From: an uncultured Porphyromonadaceae bacterium
Lineage (GTDB): Bacteria; Bacteroidota; Bacteroidia; Bacteroidales; UBA11471
Length of the DNA stretch: 64,000 nucleotides
Direction of reading: 5' to 3'
Assembly: GCA_900542765.1 (NCBI GenBank)
Contig: UQOX01000005.1
Location: 1-64,000, forward strand
Of the stretch, positions 8,724 through 16,972 are shown one piece after another; position 1 is the first letter of the stretch; every line of letters starts with the position of its first letter. Under the pieces are notes generated by a model, which made no database searches, was not told the origin of the DNA, and saw nothing but the letters and a program-made list of their open reading frames with translations. A program made the translations under genes and the position numbers.

Positions 8724-8755
8724 CAAATATAAATCCGACGTCAAAATTACGCAAA
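8724..8755 (-). promoter_or_regulatory. Consensus promoter of msrC
   Basis: Read on the minus strand: TTTG (8752-8755), 20-nt spacer, TATATTTG (8724-8731). It fits TTTG-N19/20-TAnnTTTG and predicts a start near 8717, about 3 nt before the msrC ATG. Confidence 0.75.
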
Positions 8756-8776
8756 AAAGCGCACAAATGGTTTCCA

Positions 8777-9094
8777 ATGTCCAAAGAGATGTTGAGAATG
8801 GGGAAATTATGCGCTGTTATCGGATTTACCAAAGACATGATAGAAAGCCTCTTGGCAAAGAAAGAAGCCATACAATGTAGTGGCAAAATTTATTTCGAAG
8901 AGCACAGACGGAAGTTTGACATCAAGAATGATATTTTCAAGGTGGAAAAGAATCCGACCGATGATAGCAAACTGATACTGACCATAAACAAGCAGTCGAT
9001 AGACGAATGGTTCAAAGAACAGTGGAATAAATTACGGCAAAGTTTACGACAGTCAGTGGAAGACCCGAAAAAGAGCAGAGGATTTAGGTTGTAG
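8777..9094 (+). CDS. Small protein of unknown function, possibly a mobile-element remnant
   Basis: 105 residues; I do not recognise the family with confidence. It is basic and hydrophilic with no signal peptide or membrane segment. The C-terminus is rich in Trp/Gln/Arg and Lys (EQWNKLRQSLRQSVEDPKK) and ends RGFRL, a tail resembling those of some Bacteroides mobilisation proteins, so it may be the 3' end of a larger lost gene. It is lower in GC than the core genes around it, lies next to a low-GC methyltransferase and tRNA-Ser, and is followed by its own terminator. No promoter for it is clear; the region upstream carries the msrC promoter on the other strand. Confidence 0.5.
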   Translation: MSKEMLRMGKLCAVIGFTKDMIESLLAKKEAIQCSGKIYFEEHRRKFDIKNDIFKVEKNPTDDSKLILTINKQSIDEWFKEQWNKLRQSLRQSVEDPKKSRGFRL

Positions 9095-9122
9095 TCGTTA
9101 ATTTATTCAATTTAAGTAGAAT

Positions 9123-9157
9123 GGGGTAATCAAATCGTGTTTTGATTGCTCCTTTTT
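9123..9157 (+). terminator. Intrinsic terminator after the small unknown gene
   Basis: A 12-bp stem (9123-9134 with 9141-9152, two G-U pairs) with a 6-nt loop, followed directly by five T. Confidence 0.65.
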
Positions 9158-9179
9158 CGTATCTTTACACCATCGCTAT

Positions 9180-9187
9180 TACATTTG
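9180..9187 (+). promoter_or_regulatory. -7 element for the methyltransferase gene
   Basis: TACATTTG matches TAnnTTTG 49 nt before the methyltransferase ATG. No consensus -33 is found at the right distance. Confidence 0.5.
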
Positions 9188-9235
9188 CGATTTAACATAA
9201 TGCACTTTTAATATTAAATATTTCAAAAAGACAAG

Positions 9236-10000
9236 ATGACTGATAAAAATTATATAGTTGGAGACTTAATATATGATGCTGCCATTTATGACGGGTTAAA
9301 CACATTCCTAGATGATTTGGAATTTTACAAGAAGTGGTTACCCAAGGATAAAGAAGCAAGAATTCTTGAACTTTGTTGTGGTACAGGACGTTTGACAATA
9401 CCTATTGCAAAAGAAGGATATAATATAACTGGTGTTGATTATACCACTTCTATGCTTAATCAAGCAATTGCAAAAGCAGAAAAAGAACATCTGTCAATAG
9501 ATTTTGTGAAAGAAGATATAAGGACATTGGATTTAGGAAAGAAGTTCGACTTTATTTTCATTCCTTTTAATTCCATTCATCATTTATATAAAAACGAAGA
9601 TTTGTTTAAGGTTTTAGAAATGGTTAAGAAACATCTCCGCAGAAACGGAGTTTTTCTATTGGATTGCTTCAACCCTAATATTCGATATATTGTTCACGGA
9701 GAAAAAAAGAAAGAAACAACGGCTGAATATACCACTGATGACGGACGGAAAGTCGTGATAAAGCAAACAATGTGTTATGAAAACGCAACTCAAATCAATC
9801 GTATAAGGTGGCATTATTATATAGATGGTGTATTTCATTCAATCCAAAACTTAGATATGCGGATGTTCTTCCCGCAAGAATTGGACTTCTATTTAAAGTG
9901 TTCTGGATTTAATATCATCCATAAATTCGGAAGTTTTAAAGAAGATGATTTCTGCAATGATTCAGAAAAGCAGATATATGTTTTATCTTTGAATAATTAG
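9236..10000 (+). CDS. Class I SAM-dependent methyltransferase, low GC
   Basis: 254 residues with a seven-strand Rossmann methyltransferase fold. Motif I is ILELCCGTGRLTIP (about 43-56), motif II GVDYTTSMLNQA, then FVKEDIRTLDL, and motif IV FDFIFIPFNSIHHL. The C-terminal half is an all-beta-looking lid (YYIDGVFHSIQNLDMRMF) like that of small-molecule methyltransferases. No substrate can be assigned. Its AT-rich codon use (many AAA, AAT, TTA) differs sharply from the GC-rich flanks, which points to horizontal acquisition. It ends about 100 nt before the 3' end of tRNA-Ser, a common insertion target. Confidence 0.85.
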   Translation: MTDKNYIVGDLIYDAAIYDGLNTFLDDLEFYKKWLPKDKEARILELCCGTGRLTIPIAKEGYNITGVDYTTSMLNQAIAKAEKEHLSIDFVKEDIRTLDLGKKFDFIFIPFNSIHHLYKNEDLFKVLEMVKKHLRRNGVFLLDCFNPNIRYIVHGEKKKETTAEYTTDDGRKVVIKQTMCYENATQINRIRWHYYIDGVFHSIQNLDMRMFFPQELDFYLKCSGFNIIHKFGSFKEDDFCNDSEKQIYVLSLNN

Positions 10001-10062
10001 TCTTGTAAAACATTACTCTTAATTCCGTACAGTCAGCCTTATATTCTTGGGTGTAAAAAAAA

Positions 10063-10094
10063 GGTGTAAATCTTGTAACCACTTGATTTACACC
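10063..10094. repeat. Inverted repeat beside the tRNA-Ser 3' end
   Basis: GGTGTAAATC (10063-10072) is inverted exactly at 10085-10094, and a partial direct copy GGTGTAAA precedes it near 10050. It lies 8 nt from the tRNA 3' end, where tyrosine-recombinase attachment sites are often found. No integrase is present, so the role is a guess. Confidence 0.4.
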
Positions 10095-10100
10095 ATTATT

Positions 10101-10186
<86 letters not shown>

Positions 10187-10234
10187 TTGCCTTGAACGGG
10201 AATGGTGCATGCACCGTTTTCCCGAAAAGCGTTG

Positions 10235-10265
10235 CAAAGGTAAGCGATTTTTCGATATTACCAAA
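10235..10265 (-). promoter_or_regulatory. Promoter of tRNA-Ser
   Basis: Minus strand: TTTG (10262-10265), 19-nt spacer, TACCTTTG (10235-10242), a full match to the Bacteroidetes consensus. It predicts a start near 10228, about 40 nt before the mature tRNA. A plus-strand TACCTTTG (10285-10292) facing the other way may serve the chromate transporter genes. Confidence 0.75.
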
Positions 10266-10377
10266 CAGTTTCTGATTTTTTGTCTACCTTTGTCGTCGTT
10301 TTGCAGCTCCTCCACGTTCCTGGAAAACAGATTACCGACTTCCGGGTATTCCCGTCCCGGAAAAATGTTTTTGAGAG

Positions 10378-10923
10378 ATGATATTTTTACAACTCTTTTG
10401 GTCTTTTTTCAAGATAGGCTCGTTTACCATCGGCGGGGGATATGCCATGGTTCCCATCATCGAGGAGGAACTGGTGCGCAAAAGACAGTGGATCGAGAGC
10501 GAGGAGTTTGTGGATATGCTGGCCCTCTCGCAATCGGCTCCGGGTATCTTGGCCGTGAACATATCGATTGCCACGGGCTACCGCATCAGGGGCATTGGTG
10601 GTGCGATAACGGCCACGTTGGGCACGGTGCTGCCATCGTTCATCATCATACTGCTCATCGCCATGTTTTTCCAGCGTTTCCAGGACAACGAGGTGGTGGA
10701 GCGCATCTTCAAAGGCATACGTCCGGCCGTGGTGGCTCTCATCGCCGCACCGGTATTCAAACTCGGCAAGTCGGCACGCATCAACCGGCATAACTTATGG
10801 ATTCCGATAGTAGCCGCCCTGCTCATCTGGCTGCTCGACTTCTCGCCGATATGGGTGGTGCTCATTGCCGGCATCGGCGGATATGCCTATGGTGCCATAA
10901 AGAGAAAGCGAGGTGCGAGATGA
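10378..10923 (+). CDS. Chromate transporter, short-chain ChrA half (first)
   Basis: 181 residues, one CHR domain. The membrane protein begins with the typical [22 protein letters not shown] and continues with [13 protein letters not shown] and a long hydrophobic second half. Short-chain CHR proteins work as pairs of half-size subunits in opposite topologies, and the next gene encodes the partner. The genes overlap by 4 nt (ATGA). The family is linked to chromate efflux, but the natural substrate in gut anaerobes is not established. Confidence 0.88.
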   Translation: MIFLQLFWSFFKIGSFTIGGGYAMVPIIEEELVRKRQWIESEEFVDMLALSQSAPGILAVNISIATGYRIRGIGGAITATLGTVLPSFIIILLIAMFFQRFQDNEVVERIFKGIRPAVVALIAAPVFKLGKSARINRHNLWIPIVAALLIWLLDFSPIWVVLIAGIGGYAYGAIKRKRGAR

Positions 10924-11468
10924 TTTGGTTGCAACTGTTCTATTCGTTCTTCAAAATCGGATTGTTCGGGTTCGGCGGCGGATATGCCATGCTCTCGATG
11001 ATTCAAGGCGAGGTGGTCACGCGCCACGAGTGGCTCACGCCTCAGGAATTTACCGACATCATTGCCATCAGCCAGATGACTCCCGGCCCCATCGGCATCA
11101 ACTCGGCCACCTACATCGGCTACACCGCCACAGGTAGCGTATGGGGCTCGGCATTGGCGACCTTCGCGCTGGTGCTGCCCTCGTTTATCGTGATGCTCAT
11201 TCTCTACCGCTTCTTTATGCGATACCACGACAACCGGCACGTCACCGACACGTTTGCAGGGTTGCGTCCGGCGGTCATCGGGCTCATCGCCTCGGCGGCC
11301 CTGGTGCTGATGAACACCGAAAACTTCGGCTCTCCCACGGGCGACACACGGCAGTTTGTCGTGAGCCTGTTCATCTTCGGCGCCGTACTGGCGGCCAATT
11401 TCTTTTTCAAGGTGAATGCCATATTGTTGATTGTACTGGCCGGCGTGGCCGGATTTTTAATATACTGA
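10920..11468 (+). CDS. Chromate transporter, short-chain ChrA half (second)
   Basis: 182 residues from ATG 10920; the frame is open further upstream but the CHR domain starts here. Motifs: FFKIGLFGFGGGYAMLSMIQ, AISQMTPGPIGINSATYIGY and hydrophobic helices to the C-terminus. It pairs with the gene just upstream, whose stop it overlaps. FolC starts 2 nt after its stop, so the three may be cotranscribed. Confidence 0.88.
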   Translation: MIWLQLFYSFFKIGLFGFGGGYAMLSMIQGEVVTRHEWLTPQEFTDIIAISQMTPGPIGINSATYIGYTATGSVWGSALATFALVLPSFIVMLILYRFFMRYHDNRHVTDTFAGLRPAVIGLIASAALVLMNTENFGSPTGDTRQFVVSLFIFGAVLAANFFFKVNAILLIVLAGVAGFLIY

Positions 11469-11470
11469 CC

Positions 11471-12757
11471 ATGAACTACGAAGAAACGCTTCAATATCTC
11501 TATCGTCAACTTCCCGTTTTCCAACAGGTAGGTCAGTCGGCCTACAAGCCGGGATTGGGCAACAGCCTGGCTCTCGACGCGCTGGTGGGACACCCCCATC
11601 GCCGCTACGCCTCCATACACGTTGCCGGCACCAACGGCAAGGGGTCGACCAGCCATGTTTTGGCCGCCGTACTCCAAAAGAGCGGCTACCGGGTGGGACT
11701 GTATACCTCGCCGCACCTGGTCGATTTCAGAGAACGCATACGGGTCGACGGCGAAATGATTACGCGCGAAGCGGTTCTCGAATTTACCCGCAAATACCTC
11801 GACGCAAGCCGCGAGATACACCCGTCGTTTTTCGAACTGACGATGATGATGGCCTTTGACTACTTCGCCGCCTGCCACGTCGATGTGGCGGTCATCGAGA
11901 CCGGCCTCGGCGGGCGTCTCGACAGCACCAACATCATCACGCCCCGCGCCTGTGTCATCACCAACATCAGCTACGACCACATGGCCCTGCTCGGCAACAC
12001 GCTCACGGCCATCGCCCACGAAAAGGCCGGCATCATCAAAAGCGGCATACCGGTCGTCATCGGCGAAGCCGAAGGCGATGTGCGCCGCGTCTTCGAGGAG
12101 AAAGCCCGAGAAGAGTCGGCCCCGATATTCTTTGCCCAGGAATGCGACGTGATGACCTCCTGCCGCAAAAACGACCTCGGACAGTGGGCCATCGACAGCC
12201 GCGACTTCGGGTTCATCACCTACGAACTGGGGGGATTCTGCCAGGAAAAGAATGCCGCCACCCTGCTCTGCGCCCTGCGCCTGCTGCGCAAGGAGGGCTT
12301 TGCCATCACCCCCGAAGCCGTGCGCGAAGGCTTTGCCCATGTGACCACACTCACCGGACTGCAAGGCCGCTGGCAACAAGTGAACCTCTCTCCCCGCGCC
12401 TACTGCGACACAGGCCACAACGTGGGCGGATTTCAATATATCGTGGAGCAACTCGCCTCGATAAAATGCGCGACCCTGCGCATCGTCTTCGGCATGGTCA
12501 ACGACAAGGACATCTCGGGGGTACTGGCCATGCTCCCGCACTCGGCGGTCTACTACTTCACCCAAGCCTCGATACCGCGTGCCATGCCGGCCAGCGTCAT
12601 GCGCGACAAGGCCGCCGAGAAAGGTCTGCGGGGCGAGGTGTACGCATCGGTAGCCGAAGCCTACCAGGCCGCCCTGAACGACAGCAACGCCGACGATTTC
12701 GTATTTGTCGGCGGCAGCAGTTTTGTCGTGGCCGACTTGCTGGCCGCTCTCGGGTAA
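11471..12757 (+). CDS. folC: Bifunctional folylpolyglutamate/dihydrofolate synthase
   Basis: ATP-dependent ligase of the Mur superfamily. It joins glutamate to dihydropteroate and to folates in the cytoplasm. From ATG 11471 it has 428 residues, the usual size. The P-loop is HVAGTNGKGSTSHVL (about 51-65), followed by GLYTSPHLVDFRERIRV, ETGLGGRLDSTN, SYDHMALLGNT with AHEKAGIIK (the omega-loop region), LQGRWQ, and DTGHNVGGF in place of the common DGAHN. All substrate-loop motifs are intact. The longer open frame upstream overlaps the transporter gene and is not used. Confidence 0.93.
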   Translation: MNYEETLQYLYRQLPVFQQVGQSAYKPGLGNSLALDALVGHPHRRYASIHVAGTNGKGSTSHVLAAVLQKSGYRVGLYTSPHLVDFRERIRVDGEMITREAVLEFTRKYLDASREIHPSFFELTMMMAFDYFAACHVDVAVIETGLGGRLDSTNIITPRACVITNISYDHMALLGNTLTAIAHEKAGIIKSGIPVVIGEAEGDVRRVFEEKAREESAPIFFAQECDVMTSCRKNDLGQWAIDSRDFGFITYELGGFCQEKNAATLLCALRLLRKEGFAITPEAVREGFAHVTTLTGLQGRWQQVNLSPRAYCDTGHNVGGFQYIVEQLASIKCATLRIVFGMVNDKDISGVLAMLPHSAVYYFTQASIPRAMPASVMRDKAAEKGLRGEVYASVAEAYQAALNDSNADDFVFVGGSSFVVADLLAALG

Positions 12758-12829
12758 AGCCGTTTGGTCACCCCCTGCGACGATGCCCCCTCGCCGCTCC
12801 CACACCTTCGTTCCCACCCACTCCATCAT

Positions 12830-12852
12830 AACGCCCGACGACCTCGGGCGTT
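12830..12852 (+). terminator. Terminator after folC
   Basis: A 9-bp stem AACGCCCGA/TCGGGCGTT with a 5-nt loop, followed by TCTGTTTT. Confidence 0.6.
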
Positions 12853-12900
12853 TCTGTTTTCAATAAAAAGGAATGCAGAATAAATTTTATTCAACTATAT

Positions 12901-12931
12901 TTTGATATTATAAAAATATAATTTACATTTG
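12901..12931 (+). promoter_or_regulatory. Consensus promoter of the DUF2089-YIP1 pair
   Basis: TTTG (12901-12904), 19-nt spacer, TACATTTG (12924-12931): a complete Bacteroidetes promoter. The last G is also the first base of an upstream in-frame GTG, so that GTG cannot be the start and ATG 12952 is preferred. Confidence 0.8.
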
Positions 12932-12951
12932 TGCCAATAAATAAGCAAACA

Positions 12952-13239
12952 ATGAATACACCGAAAAAATTGCCGCTGACTTGCCCGAGCTGCGATACCC
13001 CCCTGAAAGTGAGCGAACTGTTTTGTAACGAATGCGGCACAAAAGTGTGCGGCGAATTTGATTTGCCGCCGTTGGCACGTCTCACCGAGAAAGAACAACA
13101 GTTCGTCCTCGACTTCATCAAATCGAGCGGCAGCCTCAAAGACATGGCCCGCACCATGGGGGTGAGCTACCCCACCGTGCGCAACATTCTCGACGACCTT
13201 ATCGAAAAACTCCGACACATCTCCCCCTCAAACCCCTAA
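12952..13239 (+). CDS. DUF2089-family zinc-ribbon/HTH protein
   Basis: 95 residues from ATG 12952. The N-terminal zinc ribbon has two CxxC pairs (TCPSCDTPL and LFCNECGTKVC). A helical domain follows with LTEKEQQFVLDFIKSSGSLKDMARTMGVS and YPTVRNILDDLIEKL, which reads like a sigma-region-4/HTH module. The family is thought to be regulatory. The gene is 12 nt upstream of a YIP1-type membrane protein, so the pair may form a regulator and membrane-effector unit. Confidence 0.8.
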   Translation: MNTPKKLPLTCPSCDTPLKVSELFCNECGTKVCGEFDLPPLARLTEKEQQFVLDFIKSSGSLKDMARTMGVSYPTVRNILDDLIEKLRHISPSNP

Positions 13240-13251
13240 AACACCGTTATC

Positions 13252-13854
13252 ATGAATCGTCCTCAAAACAACACCCGCCCATCGTTCTTCGCAAACCCGT
13301 TCTATACCATCGCCGGCGGAAAAGCCCTGACATGGGGGCTGCTCGGTATGGCCGTGGCGACAATCGTGTCTATGACGGCGCATCTGCATTACCACGGATT
13401 GATGCACTACGGCTCCGCCCCTAACGACGCATGGTGGTGCTATGTGGCCGAACATCTCGTCGTGTGGCTCGTCCCGTCCTCGATATTTTATCTGTCGGGG
13501 CTTTTGCTCTCGCCCTCGCGCATACGCCTCATCGACGTATTCGGCACAACGGCTTTTGCCCAAATACCGTTTGCCGTCATGAGCCTCTTTTATCTGCCCC
13601 GACAGGTACAAACATTCCTCGCCCTCACCCCCGAACAACTCATCGGCGAGATGACACAAAACAGCAGCTGGCTGCCGGTCATGGGTTGGCTGGTACCGTC
13701 GATACTGTTTCTCGCCCTTGTCCTCTGCTGGCTGGTCGTGGCGCTGAAAACTTCTTGCAACCTGCGCGGGTGGAGACTCCTGCTGGGCTATGTAGCCGGT
13801 GTCATCGGCGGAGACATCGTGTGCCGCTACATTATTACATTTCTTTATGAATAA
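13252..13854 (+). CDS. YIP1-family integral membrane protein
   Basis: 200 residues with about five hydrophobic helices: GLLGMAVATIVSM, VVWLVPSSIFYLSGLLL, IPFAVMSLFYL, WLVPSILFLALVLCWLVVAL and LLLGYVAGVIGGDIV. The general pattern matches YIP1-domain proteins that sit next to DUF2089 genes. The function is unknown. No signal peptide or catalytic motif is seen. Confidence 0.7.
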   Translation: MNRPQNNTRPSFFANPFYTIAGGKALTWGLLGMAVATIVSMTAHLHYHGLMHYGSAPNDAWWCYVAEHLVVWLVPSSIFYLSGLLLSPSRIRLIDVFGTTAFAQIPFAVMSLFYLPRQVQTFLALTPEQLIGEMTQNSSWLPVMGWLVPSILFLALVLCWLVVALKTSCNLRGWRLLLGYVAGVIGGDIVCRYIITFLYE

Positions 13855-13908
13855 ACTTTAAAAACTCAAAAAGGCGTCAAAAGTTTTATTATTCTACCAA
13901 GAAACACA

Positions 13909-13916
13909 TACCTTTG
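13909..13916 (+). promoter_or_regulatory. -7 element for the PCMD-type protein gene
   Basis: TACCTTTG lies 25 nt before the ATG. A T-rich TTTA at 13885-13888 gives a 20-nt spacer. Confidence 0.55.
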
Positions 13917-13940
13917 CTGCGAATTTAAAACACCTGAAAC

Positions 13941-15128
13941 ATGAAAAAACTTCTACTCTCCACATTCGCAGCAGGGCTCATACTCTGCCCGACTTTTGCA
14001 CAAGATGAACCCATCGAAATAAAAAACGATGGCTACCAAATTCCCAATTCCGACTTCGAGCACTGGGTCTCGGACAAAGAGCCCGGCTACGGCTGGAACT
14101 CTTTCGCATCGGCTACGGGCAGCTATGCCTCTTTCGCTTCCATGTCTCCCGCCCCGGTGAAGGTCGAGGGACGCAACGGGGGGACGGCCGTGAGACTCAA
14201 CTCAAAAGACCTTTGGCTGGCCAAAGCCAACGGCAACCTCACCACCGGGATCATCAACATGGGCAACATGACTCCCACCGACCCGAGCAACCACAACTAC
14301 ACCGATCTCGATAACGAGGGGCACAACCTCCTCTTCGCCGGACAGCCCGACTCGGTATACCTCTATGCCAAATTCATTTCGGGCGGTAGCGAATACGGCC
14401 GCGGACGGTTTATCCTCCACGACAAATATGAATACCACGACCCCGAACAGAGCGGTGACGACTCGCATAAAGTAGCCGAAGCCGCCATTCTGATTCCGCA
14501 AACCGGCGAATGGACCCGCTTCTGTGCCCCCTTTACCTACACCGGCCTCACCGCAGCCGAAGGGGAACAGTACATGCTGGCCTCGATAACCACCAACCCC
14601 GTGGCCGGCGGCTCCGACAAAGATACCCTCTACGTCGACGACATCACGATGATTTACAACTCCAAACTCGACTCCATCACCATCGCCGGTGTCACCCTGG
14701 AAGGGTTTGACAAGGAAACATACACCTACACCGTCGAAGGTCAAGTGCCCCAAGCCGATGACATAGTAGCTGTCTCCGACGGCAGAGGCGCCTCGGTCTC
14801 GACCGAAATTTCGGACAATGTCTTGACCATCACCGTCGAAGGCAACGACATCGCCGTCAACCCTGAGAATGTCCACACCTACACCCTCACGTTCGACAAA
14901 CCCTCAGCCATCGACGCCGTGGCAAGCGACAACATCGCCATAAGCTATGCCGGCGGCCTTCTCTCCATCAAGGGAGCCGCAGGCCAAAAAGCCGAAGTCT
15001 ATACACTGGCCGGCCAACTGCTGGCCCAACTCACGCTCGGCAACGCATCGGCCCAAATATCACTCCGCAGCGGTGCCGCCTACATCGTGAAGGTAGGCAA
15101 GACCCGCCAAGTGATTATCGCCCAATAA
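13941..15128 (+). CDS. Secreted PCMD-type (putative carbohydrate metabolism domain) protein
   Basis: 395 residues with a clear signal peptide (MKKLLLSTFAAGLILCPTFA, cut before QDE). The central part (about 30-235) begins IPNSDFEHWV and contains NSKDLWLAKANGNLTTG, VYLYAKFISGG and LYVDDITMIYN, the look of the PCMD beta-sandwich family of Bacteroidales. Positions 240-315 form an Ig-like/BACON-like segment. The C-terminal 65 residues (VYTLAGQLLAQL ... AYIVKVGKTRQVII) resemble the Bacteroidetes C-terminal secretion or sorting domain, without the clean type-A signature. It may bind glycans; no catalytic residues are seen. Confidence 0.7.
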   Translation: MKKLLLSTFAAGLILCPTFAQDEPIEIKNDGYQIPNSDFEHWVSDKEPGYGWNSFASATGSYASFASMSPAPVKVEGRNGGTAVRLNSKDLWLAKANGNLTTGIINMGNMTPTDPSNHNYTDLDNEGHNLLFAGQPDSVYLYAKFISGGSEYGRGRFILHDKYEYHDPEQSGDDSHKVAEAAILIPQTGEWTRFCAPFTYTGLTAAEGEQYMLASITTNPVAGGSDKDTLYVDDITMIYNSKLDSITIAGVTLEGFDKETYTYTVEGQVPQADDIVAVSDGRGASVSTEISDNVLTITVEGNDIAVNPENVHTYTLTFDKPSAIDAVASDNIAISYAGGLLSIKGAAGQKAEVYTLAGQLLAQLTLGNASAQISLRSGAAYIVKVGKTRQVIIAQ

Positions 15129-15157
15129 GCCCTATCGGCTCATTCCCCTATACGACA

Positions 15158-15194
15158 TCGGGCGGGGAACCTCCTACAAAGGTTCCCCGCCCGA
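15158..15194. terminator. Terminator between convergent genes
   Basis: A perfect 15-bp stem (15158-15172 with 15180-15194), a 7-nt loop, then CTTTTT on the plus strand. It serves the PCMD-type gene and possibly the convergent SDR-like gene. Confidence 0.8.
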
Positions 15195-15240
15195 CTTTTT
15201 CCTGTCAGAGTCCAATTATCGACGCCTCCCGTCCCGGGGC

Positions 15241-16197
15241 TTACAGGGTATCGATTCCGTCCCTGAATGTGGGGTATTTCAACTTGGGCAACAAATCTTT
15301 TTTCATACGGGAGGTATCGCCATAATACGAAACACGTCCGATGGTAACAAAGTCTTGCGTGAGCGGTGCACGACAACCCGTCACAAGAGAAACCCGTTCG
15401 AACACCCACGCCGCCGTGCGTATGAGCCACACCGGCATACGCCACGGCCTGAACGTGTGCCAATGGCCGGTAGCCGCATCTAAAAATTCGGCCAACGTCT
15501 GCACCCCGTCATCACCTATGTGATAAACGCCCCCGGCGGCAGGATTTATAACGGCAGCTTTCGTTGCCGCTACAAAATCATCGGTCGAAATCAGATGGAT
15601 AAAATTAGGCTTCCGCCAAACTCCCAACAACCCGTAACGGGAAAACCAACGGGCGGCATCAATCATCAAAATTCCCCGGCCGTAAACCATGCCGCAACGC
15701 AATATCACTTTCTCTATTCCGGGACGAGACATCAACAATTTTTCCTCTTCAAGACGAGTCGCCGCATGAACCGAAAGAGGGTTTCCATCAAGCCTTCCTG
15801 TTGCCGGACGCTCGGGAGTGGTCTCCCCCTCGACATGGGGAAAACTAATCAATACGACTCGCCGCACCCCAGCCGTTACCGCAACGTCGAGCACGTTGGC
15901 AAAATAGCCGACATTGGTCTGCGGCAAAAATTTTTCGGGATTTCCGCGAAAAAGCACTCCGGCAAAATGCACAACAGTATCAACGCCATCAAAAGCCCCG
16001 ACCAGCGTTTCCTGACGAGCCAAATCGACACGGCAAGTCGTTACGTTGGCTCGTTGCGTCAACGAAGGGTCTATCGGTGTATTGTGCCACAATAGGCGCA
16101 AAAACACCTCATCGTCGGCCATGTTCAGTGCCAATATATTTCCCAAGTTACCTGCTGCCCCGGTGATAGCCACCACCTGTTTATCGCGTAGTTTCAT
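15241..16197 (-). CDS. Atypical extended SDR, NAD-dependent epimerase-like
   Basis: 318 residues with an N-terminal Rossmann fold: TGAAGNLG (about 13-20) matches TGxxGxxG, with DTVVHFAG and VVLISFPHVEG as the next strands. Where extended SDRs carry catalytic YxxxK, this protein reads HAATR in the context LSVHAATRLEEEK, so both the Tyr and the Lys appear replaced. The later region GVYHIGDDGVQTLAEF is normal for the epimerase family. It may bind a dinucleotide without classical oxidoreduction, or be an NmrA/atypical regulator. It lies downstream of ridA on the same strand, separated by a terminator hairpin. Confidence 0.75.
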   Translation of the reverse strand: MKLRDKQVVAITGAAGNLGNILALNMADDEVFLRLLWHNTPIDPSLTQRANVTTCRVDLARQETLVGAFDGVDTVVHFAGVLFRGNPEKFLPQTNVGYFANVLDVAVTAGVRRVVLISFPHVEGETTPERPATGRLDGNPLSVHAATRLEEEKLLMSRPGIEKVILRCGMVYGRGILMIDAARWFSRYGLLGVWRKPNFIHLISTDDFVAATKAAVINPAAGGVYHIGDDGVQTLAEFLDAATGHWHTFRPWRMPVWLIRTAAWVFERVSLVTGCRAPLTQDFVTIGRVSYYGDTSRMKKDLLPKLKYPTFRDGIDTL

Positions 16198-16259
16198 ATC
16201 ATCAATAATACGGTTATACGATTTCTGAATTTTCGGTCACACAAGGGATTGTCCGAAAC

Positions 16260-16297
16260 AGAAAGCGACGGCCGCAGGACTCCGGCCGTCGCTTTCT
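16260..16297 (-). terminator. Terminator after ridA
   Basis: A 15-bp stem (16260-16274 with 16283-16297) with an 8-nt loop, 20 nt past the ridA stop. It separates ridA from the SDR-like gene. Confidence 0.65.
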
Positions 16298-16316
16298 TCT
16301 ACAAGGGAAGTCGTCT

Positions 16317-16694
16317 TTATTTCACGGCAATCACCTCTATCTCGACCAAAGCGCCTTTGGGCAGTTCTTTGACAGCCACGGCCGAACGAGCAGGGAAAGT
16401 ACCGGTGAACTGTGCTGCATACACCTCGTTCATCGGAGCAAAAAGAGACATGTCGGCCAAAAAGACCGTCGTCTTCACGACATCGTCGAACGTATATCCG
16501 GCTTCGGCCAAAACCGCTTTCAGATTGGCAAAAACCTGAGCTGTCTGTTCCTTGATACCTCCTTCGACAAACTGCGAAGTAGCAGGGTCAATAGGTATTT
16601 GACCCGAAGTAAACAGCATATTCCCCACTTTCACGGCCTGACAATAAGGCCCGATAGCCGCAGGAGCGGCCGTAGTTGCAATAACGGTTTTCAT
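16317..16694 (-). CDS. ridA: RidA family 2-iminobutanoate/2-iminopropanoate deaminase
   Basis: Hydrolyses reactive enamine/imine intermediates made by PLP enzymes such as threonine dehydratase. 125 residues from ATG 16694. Signatures: [20 protein letters not shown], then the C-terminal [20 protein letters not shown], which contains the conserved catalytic Arg. The frame is open upstream, but the promoter -7 element (16724-16731) and family length fix this start. Confidence 0.93.
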   Translation of the reverse strand: MKTVIATTAAPAAIGPYCQAVKVGNMLFTSGQIPIDPATSQFVEGGIKEQTAQVFANLKAVLAEAGYTFDDVVKTTVFLADMSLFAPMNEVYAAQFTGTFPARSAVAVKELPKGALVEIEVIAVK

Positions 16695-16723
16695 AACTAT
16701 ACAAGATTTGGTATTCGTTGCGA

Positions 16724-16731
16724 CAAAGATA
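16724..16731 (-). promoter_or_regulatory. -7 element of ridA
   Basis: Minus-strand TATCTTTG, 29 nt before the ridA ATG. A -33 at the right distance is not clear. Confidence 0.55.
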
Positions 16732-16907
16732 AAATTTTCCGTCCATTTGTTCATACACAAAGCCGACTTTTTGACTTCCCGAAACGGTCTAAAAATCCAC
16801 CTGGCCGGAATAAATCCCGTCCTCCCGGTAAAAAAACAGGAATAAACGGCTATAAGACAAAGCCCTATCGAGATTCTCACCCGAGATGAAAAAAGACCGA
16901 TTTTTAC

Positions 16908-16939
16908 TTTTCAGATATAATCAAAAAAACGTATCTTTA
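16908..16939 (+). promoter_or_regulatory. Promoter of the xylose operon
   Basis: TTTT (16908-16911), 20-nt spacer, TATCTTTA (16932-16939), one mismatch from the consensus in each element. It predicts a start about 28 nt before the xylB ATG. No regulator-binding palindrome is obvious. Confidence 0.55.
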
Positions 16940-16972
16940 CAGCGAAACACAACTATCTAAAAGTAAACGACC

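Noticed and set aside
11204..12829. 541-codon open frame antisense to folC and the transporter
   Set aside because: It spans three real genes with intact motifs on the other strand. Composition is that of a codon shadow.
15341..15523. Short plus-strand open frames within the SDR-like gene
   Set aside because: No motifs; the minus-strand Rossmann protein accounts for the sequence.
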